A program made the position numbers and the translations under genes. Of a DNA stretch of 6,478 nucleotides, positions 1-5,182 are shown one piece after another. The DNA is from Clostridiales bacterium (GTDB lineage: Bacteria > Bacillota > Clostridia > Christensenellales > QALW01). The stretch is taken from contig JAHAAN010000106.1 in the NCBI GenBank assembly GCA_018376855.1, forward strand, positions 1 to 6,478, read 5' to 3'. The notes below the pieces were generated by a model. The model was not told the origin of the DNA. It was given only the letters and a program-made list of their open reading frames with translations, and made no database searches. The number at the start of each line of letters is the position of its first letter. The first letter of the stretch is position 1.

Positions 1-434
1 ACAAAAATACCTTTATTTTTCACGCCGCCAACGACTGTGCCGACTTTCCCTTCATTTTCAGTCGCTGCGCTGTCGCGAAGCGTCAGCGTGGCTTTCTTGC
101 CAACCGTAACAGTATAAAAGCTGCCCGCACCTTCTTTCTTCTTAACCGTGTACACGCACAAATCAAGTTCAACTTTATTTGTTATCGCAGCGGCAGAACT
201 AAGAGTAACATCACTGAGCAAATTTACCTTACCGCCGTTCCTGTTCGCCAACGACAGCATCTCATCAAAAGGCCCATGCTGCGTTTCACCTGTTTCCAAT
301 TCACAGCTTGTTTCACCACTGTTATACGGTTGCACCGCTGCGTCTGCCGACGCACCAAAAAACAAAGGCAACAGCATAATAACCGTAAAAAGCAAAATCA
401 ACTGCTTGTTATCATTCCCATCCTTTCCTATCAT
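1..434 (-). CDS. Secreted beta-helix-like surface protein, N-terminal part (runs off the left edge)
   Basis: This frame is open from an ATG at 434 to the window edge, giving 144 codons with the 3' end missing. Residues 10-32 form a signal peptide: a Lys-containing n-region, the core LILLFTVIMLLPLFFG, then ASA/ADA cleavage sites. After a short linker, residues about 67-144 show the alternating small/beta pattern of Firmicutes surface proteins that begin a parallel beta-helix: GGKVNLLSDVTLSS, then LDL, then GKKATLTLRDS, then a Gly-rich turn. In that family LDL is usually followed by Asn-Gly; here it is Cys-Val. An in-frame TAA at 479-481 rules out a longer protein, and no other in-frame ATG precedes the signal peptide. 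The start has no good SD site, whereas a good SD (AGGAAAGG, 429-422) lies just inside the gene in front of an out-of-frame ATG (415). The family is inferred from repeat style; ligand and anchoring are unknown because the C-terminus is outside the window. Confidence 0.72.
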   Translation of the reverse strand, partial: MIGKDGNDNKQLILLFTVIMLLPLFFGASADAAVQPYNSGETSCELETGETQHGPFDEMLSLANRNGGKVNLLSDVTLSSAAAITNKVELDLCVYTVKKKEGAGSFYTVTVGKKATLTLRDSAATENEGKVGTVVGGVKNKGIF

Positions 435-455
435 TCTATTGCCATTAGATAAAAT

Positions 456-497
456 AAAAAAAGTGTATTCTGCTCGCCGTTATGCGAATAGAATACA
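456..497 (-). terminator. Intrinsic terminator inside the leader of the surface-protein gene
   Basis: TGTATTCT (497-490) pairs perfectly with AGAATACA (471-464). After one mismatch and one G-U pair, the stem continues with TCGC/GCGA and closes on a 6-nt loop. It is followed directly by a G, a C... no: by a single C at 463 and then seven Ts (462-456) on the minus strand. The plus strand lacks a T-tract, so the element is directional. It lies between a strong promoter (653-625) and the start codon at 434, so it either ends a short leader RNA or controls entry into the gene. Confidence 0.75.
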
Positions 498-506
498 TCT
501 ATAAAA

Positions 507-609
507 TATGAAAGCCGCTTCCTCAGTATTACAAATGGGCAGAGCTATACCTTGCTTGCTTTCGCAACAATATATTGCCCTTCATCATACTCGTCAAGCT
601 CCTTTCATA
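507..609 (-). promoter_or_regulatory. Candidate structured leader RNA (riboswitch-like or attenuator)
   Basis: TATGAAAGGAGCTT (609-596) can pair with AAGCGGCTTTCATA (520-507): eight pairs, a 2x2 internal loop, then four pairs. Inside this closing stem GGGC (580-577) can pair with GCCC (540-537). An apical hairpin TTGC-GAAA-GCAA (567-556) has a GNRA-type tetraloop and extends by TTG/CAA across a one-base bulge. A terminator hairpin follows only 9 nt later. TGCGAA (566-561) is complementary to TTCGCA (488-483) in the 5' arm of that terminator, so an alternative antiterminator-like pairing is possible. I do not see the conserved core of a c-di-GMP-I, TPP, FMN, SAM-I, cobalamin, purine, lysine or T-box element. 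Pairings are read by eye; ligand and function are unknown. Confidence 0.45.
529..588 (-). CDS. Possible 19-residue leader peptide
   Basis: A mini-ORF begins ATG-ATG at 588 and ends in TAA at 531-529, coding MMKGNILLRKQARYSSAHL. A good SD, GAAAGGAG (606-599), lies 10 nt upstream of the first ATG. The ORF is about 30 nt from the predicted transcript start of the promoter at 653-625 and is followed by a terminator hairpin, which is the order seen in leader-peptide attenuators. The peptide has no run of a single amino acid that would point to amino-acid attenuation. Its SD is also one arm of the long-range stem, so the region may work as RNA and not be translated. It could also be debris of an older gene start. 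Confidence 0.3.
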   Translation of the reverse strand: MMKGNILLRKQARYSSAHL

Positions 610-624
610 AAATATATAGGCTGA

Positions 625-653
625 ATTATAACGTATTTTCATTAATATTTCAA
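625..653 (-). promoter_or_regulatory. Strong sigma-A type promoter
   Basis: TTGAAA (653-648), a 17-nt spacer and TATAAT (630-625) form a near-consensus vegetative promoter reading leftwards. Transcription should begin near 618, giving a leader of about 184 nt before the ATG at 434. It is the best promoter match in the window. The roughly 80 bases between it and the terminator at 737-764 hold nothing else I can support. Confidence 0.8.
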
Positions 654-736
654 GTTATGAATTATTTTACATCTTCAGCAAAGACAGCCTCCCTATTGCT
701 TTTCTCTCGCTCTATGACCCGAACTCCACGCATAAC

Positions 737-764
737 AAAAAAAACAATCCTAAAAGCAGGATTG
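737..764 (-). terminator. Intrinsic terminator of the broken surface-protein gene
   Basis: CAATCCT (764-758 read on the minus strand) and AGGATTG (751-745) form a perfect 7-bp stem with a 6-nt loop, followed on the minus strand by eight Ts (744-737). On the plus strand the same hairpin is followed by GTCTTTTT, so weak bidirectional action is possible. It starts about 20 nt after the TAA of the pseudogene at 785. Confidence 0.85.
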
Positions 765-784
765 GTCTTTTTATTATGGAAAGT

Positions 785-1230
785 TTAGTTTGCTCTGATT
801 TTTTTGCGCTGCACAGCGATTTCGGCGGCCAGCACGCCTAAAGCAAACGCCAGAATAGCACCGGCAAAAACAGCACCGCTGCTATCAGCTGTCAGTTCCG
901 GCTTCTCAGAATCAATAGCCGGAATATCTACAGCTGCTTTCTTATATCCGCAAATCTCGCACTCCTCATGCTTCAAGCCTTTTTCCGTTTCTGTGGCAGC
1001 TTTATCAAGAACCTCTTTGAAGGTATGAGAAGCGGAATCTGTTTTATCGCCGCAGGAGCATTCGTATCAATGCTTGCCATCATCGGACTTCCAAGCATCC
1101 GTATTGTAGCTATGCTCAATCGTGGAAAGCTCCACAGCTTTTTTCGTTGTTTCCGTTTTCAAATCAGCATCAGCATAATAACTATACACAAACACAGCAA
1201 CAGACGCAGTATTTTTTTTGACCTTTTCAC
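785..1230 (-). pseudogene. Broken surface protein: signal peptide, frame break, in-frame TGA, Cys-motif repeat, C-terminal anchor
   Basis: A GTG at 1230 opens a clear signal peptide (VKRSKKI followed by a core of mostly Leu, Ile, Val, Met and Cys) that stops at TGA 1161-1159 after 23 codons. The rest of the protein lies in another frame, from about 1176 to 785: ADADLKTETTKK, then HSYNTDAWKSDDGKH, a TGA at 1069-1067, YECSCGDKTDSASHTFKEVL, KHEECEICGYKKAAVDIPA, a membrane segment (AVFAGAILAFALGVLAAEIA) and a basic tail, ending in TAA at 787-785. In known Firmicutes surface proteins this repeat reads HWHECSCGD, so the TGA replaces a Trp codon (TGG to TGA). Its TGDxS-like sorting position reads TADSS here. 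Promoter and terminator remain. The gene is short because of an internal deletion, or because the family member was always small; I favour a deletion remnant. A TTG at 976 could restart a 63-residue tail, but nothing supports its use. Confidence 0.75.
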
Positions 1231-1265
1231 CTAATTTCTCTTACTGCATAAAACAAGTTAAGATT

Positions 1266-1295
1266 ACTATAGCAATAAAAAACAAATCAATGCAA
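1266..1295 (-). promoter_or_regulatory. Promoter of the broken surface-protein gene
   Basis: TTGCAT (1295-1290), an 18-nt spacer and TATAGT (1271-1266) read leftwards. The base triplet before the -10 is TGC, giving an extended -10 (TG-N-TATAGT). The predicted start near 1259 lies 29 nt before the GTG at 1230. The SD in between is weak (AAGAG, at most one change from AGGAG), which fits a decaying gene. Confidence 0.6.
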
Positions 1296-1365
1296 GCTTT
1301 ATTCTTCTTTTCTTGCAGCATTCTTACGCATGTTTAAAAACCTTCTCCTCAGCGCTTGTTCGGAT

Positions 1366-1402
1366 ATAAAAAACTGCGGAACTAAACTCCGCAGTTTTTT
1401 AT
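1366..1402 (-). terminator. Intrinsic terminator of the lipoprotein gene, bidirectional in form
   Basis: A perfect 15-bp inverted repeat (1402-1388 with 1380-1366) has a 7-nt loop. The core is TCCGCAG/CTGCGGA, flanked by six As on one side and six Ts on the other, so either strand gives a stem plus U-tract. It begins 12 nt after the TAG of the lipoprotein gene and cleanly separates that gene from the promoter at 1295. Confidence 0.92.
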
Positions 1403-1414
1403 CCCTTCACTGCA

Positions 1415-4135
1415 CTATGCCTTTTCCTTTATTAAACGGTATTCCCCCACATCGTTCTTTCCGTTATGATGCACATTAAACGTCAGCTCATAGGTTCCTG
1501 TTTCGGCATCGTACCAAGCCTGCCAATAATCGTTCCCGTGAACGGACTGATCGACCGTTTTCCAATCGCTGCCTTCCTTCTTTTGCAGCTGCCAGCCGCT
1601 GAAACCTTTCACATTTTTAACGGTAACCGGCACATAACCGATGCCTTTTGTGATCGTAAACTGCGCCGCTACGCCGTCCGAAGCGCCATTGGCACGAATA
1701 ACCGGCGGTAAATTTCCAACAGTCTCGCCTACGGACGCCTGCACGCTTATATTGCTCTGGACTGCATAGGTATAGGCAAGCTTCCAGCTTTCATAATCCT
1801 GCGCCGATATTTCATTAAGCACACTGCTGGTTCCGTAATAATCCTGTTTATGAGCCGGAAGATTGATATACTCTACCACAAAGGATACCGTGCTTCCGGC
1901 TTTGATTTTATTCCCTGCCTCTTTGGGCGGGTTCAGCTCAAATCCGGCACTCTGCCACTGAAGCACATTTGTGGTACGCACACTGAAACAAGGCTGTGTA
2001 TAAACTTTTCCGTTAATCTCCGCTTTGTACTCACGCACGCTGATCATTTTGTTCCCTTTGGATTCACCTGCCGCTGCGCCAAGAAACGCAAACCACGCGC
2101 CGCTGCCCGGAACCTCAGCACAGTTCATTCCCTGCCCGCCGAGATAATCGTTTCGGCTACTCTTCGGAACATCCAACAACCCCTGATAGGTCTGCCCTGC
2201 AAGGGTAAAGGACACAAGTCCTTCGTCGTTACCAACTGCCATTGTGCTCCAGTAATCGTAATTATAGCTGTCTGCTCCGAACTGATAGAACGCCATGCGT
2301 GAATACGGCACATCCTCAAGGAATGTATAGCGGAAGGTCTGGGTAGCGCGGGAAACGTCGTCGGTGCGACCCATCTGCGCAGAAACCTCTATGCGCGCAA
2401 GACCGTCTCCCAGCATTCCGCTGTAAAGCACTTCTGTGATATTCGGCCCCTGTTTTTTAAAGAAGGTTTTAAAATTACGGTAATCGATAGCTTTTCCAAA
2501 TGTGTTATGCACCAAAAGAAAATCCACACCGCCCGTGTTTGTTGTCCAATTATACTTTTCGCCATTCACGCGGGAATAAAGCCCAAACGGACAAATATCC
2601 CCCATAACGCACCATGTCCATGAACGGGAAATATCATAACAGAAGCTTTCCCCATAGGAACCAAGACTTGCTGATTCCCACTGCTGATTGCCGCCCCAGC
2701 CTGCAAGACACAGCTGAGAATGCGTTACACTTTCCACGCCGCCCCAGCGCGCAAACGCGCAGGTATATTCGTAGGTTACGCTTCCGCCTGCCGGAACCTC
2801 GATCACAGTATAACCGTGATACCATCTTCCTTCCCAATAACGGCGCGGGGAATCCTGCGGCGCATAGATATGAGAGGAATCGTTAGGATCTCCGTTATAA
2901 AAATGCCAGCAGCGAGTAACCTGCACCTGCACACCAATCGGCTCCAATGTAGAGGCGTCGCGGATCATAGGAGACAGCCCTGTAACGCTGAGGGGACTGT
3001 CCTTAATAAATTGCAACGGCACCTTAATCGTATGCTGAGTAGGGTTGTTGATCGTAAATTTCACACGGTCATACGTATCAAGATCATTCTCAGTATAGCC
3101 ACCCTCCTGAACGGTAAACATATATTTCAAATCAAACGAATAGATGCCGCGCTCATCATAGCTTACTTTCTGCGCATCCCCAGCTTTAGGCGAAAGCCTT
3201 TCCGCGCTTACCTGCACTTGCTCTCTGGCAACATAATGCTCGGCATCTGCCGGCACAGCGGCAGCTGAAGGGATAACCGCTATATTAAAGCCGTTAAACT
3301 GCGTCCTTGTTAACCTAAGACCCTGCGCGGTAAAAATCAGAGACGAACCGTTTCGCTCAACAGAAATGCCCTGCGGCGCTACAGCCGTAAATCCCTTACC
3401 GTCCGCATCCGTTACGGTAATCGCTCGCCCGCCGAGGCTTTCTTCAAAACCGACATAGGAAGCCGGAAGCTCAAGCGTAAATTGCAGCTCTGCGTCGCGG
3501 CAGGTTTCGGTCTGCGGAAAAACCTCAAAGGCAATCGTAAAATACTCCGGCAAAACCACGACTTCCATGCGGCCATACCAATCCGCCTTGTCCTTAGTTT
3601 TTAAGCACATAACATCCAGACGCTGCAAGTATCTCCCGCTTTCCAGCATTCTGGTACTGACGCCCGTTTCTTCTAAAGCTTCCACCTGATCAAAAGCATA
3701 GCTTTCTCCCTGACAGCGCATGAAGTATTTCATATCCACAGCGGGAAGATTTGTTATAATATTATTATCCTCCAGCATTGCCGCGCCGTAATCCATGCCG
3801 GACGAAAATGCGCCGAAGCGCGTGATCTTGCCCGAAGCGCTGTTGACGGAAAGCCCGTAATTTCCGCTCATCATATAAGTATCCTGATAAGCGCCTAAAT
3901 TCCCTTTAGGAAGCCACATATAAGTAAAATCCGTTACATCCGGCTGCTGCACATACATTCCTGTTTCATCCTCCACATTTGGCCTTTGTGTCCCCTGCGC
4001 CGCAGTTGAAGAGGCGGAAGGATTTTCTGTCGGCGTAACGTTAGGGTCTGTCTCAGTACACCCACTCAATGCCGCTATCACTGCCGCAATTACCACACAC
4101 AATATTGCTTGTCTTATCCTTTTTCCAGATTTCAT
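1415..4135 (-). CDS. Large secreted lipoprotein of unknown function (906 residues)
   Basis: The start is the ATG at 4135: GGAGG lies 5 nt upstream and the protein then begins with a textbook lipoprotein signal, MKSGKRIRQA, a hydrophobic core and the lipobox LSGC with Cys26. The mature protein should be lipid-anchored to the outer face of the membrane. Residues 27-58 are a Ser/Thr/Pro-rich linker. Residues about 60-760 are a beta-rich, aromatic-rich body with few helices, the look of beta-sandwich or 'supersandwich' carbohydrate-active proteins. A dense Trp/Gly/Cys/His stretch at about 463-520 (including ARWGG, THSQLCLAGWGGNQQW, SRSWTWC) is the best candidate for a binding or active site. Residues about 823-906 look like a C-terminal Ig-like domain. 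I do not recognise the family; a glycan-binding or glycan-degrading role is inference from composition only. The frame stays open to a GTG at 4291, but that GTG lies in the -10 promoter region and has no SD, so the 52 extra codons are rejected. It is a single-gene unit with its own promoters and terminator. Confidence 0.9.
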   Translation of the reverse strand: MKSGKRIRQAILCVVIAAVIAALSGCTETDPNVTPTENPSASSTAAQGTQRPNVEDETGMYVQQPDVTDFTYMWLPKGNLGAYQDTYMMSGNYGLSVNSASGKITRFGAFSSGMDYGAAMLEDNNIITNLPAVDMKYFMRCQGESYAFDQVEALEETGVSTRMLESGRYLQRLDVMCLKTKDKADWYGRMEVVVLPEYFTIAFEVFPQTETCRDAELQFTLELPASYVGFEESLGGRAITVTDADGKGFTAVAPQGISVERNGSSLIFTAQGLRLTRTQFNGFNIAVIPSAAAVPADAEHYVAREQVQVSAERLSPKAGDAQKVSYDERGIYSFDLKYMFTVQEGGYTENDLDTYDRVKFTINNPTQHTIKVPLQFIKDSPLSVTGLSPMIRDASTLEPIGVQVQVTRCWHFYNGDPNDSSHIYAPQDSPRRYWEGRWYHGYTVIEVPAGGSVTYEYTCAFARWGGVESVTHSQLCLAGWGGNQQWESASLGSYGESFCYDISRSWTWCVMGDICPFGLYSRVNGEKYNWTTNTGGVDFLLVHNTFGKAIDYRNFKTFFKKQGPNITEVLYSGMLGDGLARIEVSAQMGRTDDVSRATQTFRYTFLEDVPYSRMAFYQFGADSYNYDYWSTMAVGNDEGLVSFTLAGQTYQGLLDVPKSSRNDYLGGQGMNCAEVPGSGAWFAFLGAAAGESKGNKMISVREYKAEINGKVYTQPCFSVRTTNVLQWQSAGFELNPPKEAGNKIKAGSTVSFVVEYINLPAHKQDYYGTSSVLNEISAQDYESWKLAYTYAVQSNISVQASVGETVGNLPPVIRANGASDGVAAQFTITKGIGYVPVTVKNVKGFSGWQLQKKEGSDWKTVDQSVHGNDYWQAWYDAETGTYELTFNVHHNGKNDVGEYRLIKEKA

Positions 4136-4140
4136 GCCTG

Positions 4141-4145
4141 CCTCC
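4141..4145 (-). promoter_or_regulatory. Ribosome binding site that fixes the lipoprotein start
   Basis: GGAGG lies 5 nt before the ATG at 4135. A small hairpin (GTTTT/AAAAC around a GC-rich loop, 4164-4146, with C4151 and neighbours unpaired) ends directly next to the SD and might affect ribosome access. The SD decides against the longer in-frame reading that begins at 4291. Confidence 0.85.
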
Positions 4146-4281
4146 GTTTTGCCGCGCCGAAAACACACAGCACTATTATTTTTTATTTTGGACCAAAAGA
4201 AGCCCCTTACTGCCAAAGCTGCATAACCCGTCTTACCCGCAAGAATTCCTTTAAACCAATGCTCACATGGTAGCTGTCTGT

Positions 4282-4310
4282 ATTGTACCACATCGACAGT
4301 CCAAAATCAC
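4282..4310 (-). promoter_or_regulatory. Proximal promoter of the lipoprotein gene (extended -10)
   Basis: GTGATT (4310-4305), a 17-nt spacer and TACAAT (4287-4282). The -35 is poor, but TGG immediately precedes TACAAT, giving an extended -10. Transcription would begin near 4275 and leave a leader of about 140 nt before the ATG at 4135. Confidence 0.5.
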
Positions 4311-4338
4311 ACACACAAAATTAACCTATATGTGCAGA

Positions 4339-4366
4339 ATTATAACCAAAAATTCCGCTTCAGCAA
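4339..4366 (-). promoter_or_regulatory. Distal promoter of the lipoprotein gene
   Basis: TTGCTG (4366-4361), a 16-nt spacer and a consensus TATAAT (4344-4339). It lies 57 nt upstream of the proximal element and reads in the same direction, so the lipoprotein may be driven from tandem starts. Confidence 0.55.
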
Positions 4367-4411
4367 AAAAATGCGTTTTGAAAAGAAAAAGTCTCAGTAT
4401 TGTGCTGTATT

Positions 4412-4460
4412 AAAAAGAAAAAGCGCAGCTCGAACATAAAAAATCTTATGAACAAAGCGC
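4412..4460 (-). terminator. Imperfect terminator after the membrane-protein gene
   Basis: A long interrupted hairpin is formed by GCGC (4460-4457) with GCGC (4426-4423) at the base and CATAA/TTATG at the tip around a 6-nt loop, with mismatches between. It is followed at once by TTTTTCTTTTT (4422-4412). The U-tract is strong and the stem is weak, so the efficiency is uncertain. Confidence 0.45.
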
Positions 4461-4569
4461 GTATAAAAGCTCCGGCAATAAAAACAGACCGCAAGAGCTC
4501 TTTCGTGTTAAACAGTCCCTCGGGATATTTGCAAGGAAACGCCTACGAAACAGCACGAAAATTGCACGT
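4461..4569 (-). other. Intergenic stretch with a 60-nt segment bounded by inverted arms
   Basis: Between the TAA of the membrane-protein gene and its likely terminator, TTTCGTG (4560-4554) and its exact complement CACGAAA (4507-4501) bound a 60-nt segment. Its inside has only short pairings. I see no ORF, promoter or known RNA class here. It is probably the 3' UTR of the membrane-protein transcript. The 434 bases from 4136 to 4569 otherwise hold the two promoters, the leader and the terminator listed separately. Confidence 0.3.
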
Positions 4570-5046
4570 TTATTTAATTTCTTTCTTATGATTTATATGG
4601 ATTCCAATATGCCCTATTCCCAATACAAGCGTTGCAAGAATTAGAAATATATTTTTGCCGTAAATACCTAACAACAAAAACGCCGCAACGGGCAGCGTCG
4701 CGCCCGCGGCCGGTATTCCCAATAAGCTGCCGTACATATCCCGCATTGTTCTATTGCTTCTGAAGTAGCGTATCCAATATACTTCGTATAAAAGCATAAG
4801 AATAAAAGCAAGCATCAAGATAACAGACCAAGCAGATATTTTATTTATATTAAAATCACAGAATATGAGCGAGAAACAAGTTACCGACAGCTCTCCGATT
4901 CTTTCAAGCAGCAGCAAGAACCGGTTTTCGTTTTTTACATATTTATCATATTCCTTAGGCTTATTTCTGTTCCATATGATATTAGGAATCATTAGCATTA
5001 ACAAAAATATGAAGCCCACATATGAGAATCCAAAATGAACGTCCAC
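4570..5046 (-). CDS. Small integral membrane protein of unknown function (158 residues)
   Basis: The start is the GTG at 5046, chosen because AAGGGAG (5061-5055) lies 8 nt upstream; an upstream in-frame GTG at 5079 has no SD and would only add 11 polar residues. The protein begins (M)DVHFGFSYVGF and has about five hydrophobic segments at residues 7-25, 44-63, 72-93, 109-129 and 131-150, with a basic, charged loop RNKPKEYDKYVKNENR after the first and a Lys-rich tail. Two charged residues (E48, R49) sit at the edge of segment 2 and E88 ends segment 3. I recall similar uncharacterised proteins in Clostridia that begin with HFGFSYVG and have an N-K-P-K-[DE]-Y motif after the first segment; I know of no assigned function. 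It has no promoter that I trust: only about 37 nt separate the rho terminator's U-tract from this start. Confidence 0.85.
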   Translation of the reverse strand: MDVHFGFSYVGFIFLLMLMIPNIIWNRNKPKEYDKYVKNENRFLLLLERIGELSVTCFSLIFCDFNINKISAWSVILMLAFILMLLYEVYWIRYFRSNRTMRDMYGSLLGIPAAGATLPVAAFLLLGIYGKNIFLILATLVLGIGHIGIHINHKKEIK

Positions 5047-5054
5047 AAGCTTAT

Positions 5055-5061
5055 CTCCCTT
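5055..5061 (-). promoter_or_regulatory. Ribosome binding site that selects the GTG start of the membrane protein
   Basis: AAGGGAG is followed by 8 nt and GTG at 5046. It is the strongest SD in this stretch and lies downstream of the alternative GTG at 5079, so it decides for the shorter protein. Confidence 0.85.
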
Positions 5062-5082
5062 CCGAACGGCACATATCACAAT

Positions 5083-5121
5083 AACAAAACACCCGCTGAA
5101 AAGCAGCTGTTTTCAGCGGGT
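5083..5121 (-). terminator. Intrinsic terminator downstream of rho
   Basis: ACCCGCTGAAAA (5091-5102 on the plus strand) and TTTTCAGCGGGT (5110-5121) form a perfect 12-bp stem with a 7-nt loop. On the minus strand it is followed by GTTTTGTT (5090-5083). The plus strand has no T-tract after the hairpin, so it acts for rho. It begins 61 nt after the rho stop. Confidence 0.9.
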
Positions 5122-5182
5122 ACCGATCTTCTTGCAGAGCGCCCTTCAAAGCTGTGTTTTCATTGGCAGCATTGAAAGACAT

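Noticed and set aside
148..504. A 118-codon plus-strand reading frame with a start at 148.
   Set aside because: It is antisense to the signal-peptide and beta-helix frame on the minus strand, which has coherent protein features; the plus frame has none.
434..618. A c-di-GMP-I riboswitch in the surface-protein leader, suggested by AAGGGCAA and a GAAA loop.
   Set aside because: The conserved GACGCAAAGCC-type core and the second stem of that class are absent; GGGC pairs with GCCC instead.
662..733. A 23-codon ORF (ATG 733, beginning MRGVRVIEREK) between the pseudogene terminator and the strong promoter.
   Set aside because: It starts in the T-tract of a terminator, has no SD and no promoter. 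It may be a gene scrap, but nothing supports it.
785..976. A free-standing 63-residue membrane protein from TTG 976.
   Set aside because: The same frame continues upstream with recognisable repeat sequence to beyond the TGA at 1067-1069, so it is the tail of a broken gene rather than a separate one.
1067..1069. TGA read as selenocysteine or as Trp by recoding.
   Set aside because: The position is a Trp in relatives, the gene also has a frame break, and TGG is used for Trp in the intact genes here.
4136..4291. A 52-codon N-terminal extension of the lipoprotein from GTG 4291.
   Set aside because: The GTG lies in the extended -10 promoter element, has no SD, and the extension would bury the lipoprotein signal. 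GGAGG before ATG 4135 is decisive.
5066..5117. A promoter for the membrane-protein gene (TTTTCA, 18 nt, TGATAT).
   Set aside because: Both boxes are poor and the -35 lies in the rho terminator stem.
5061..5182. A 39-codon ORF starting directly after the rho stop (ATG 5182).
   Set aside because: It has no SD and runs through the rho terminator hairpin and the SD of the next gene; composition is unremarkable.
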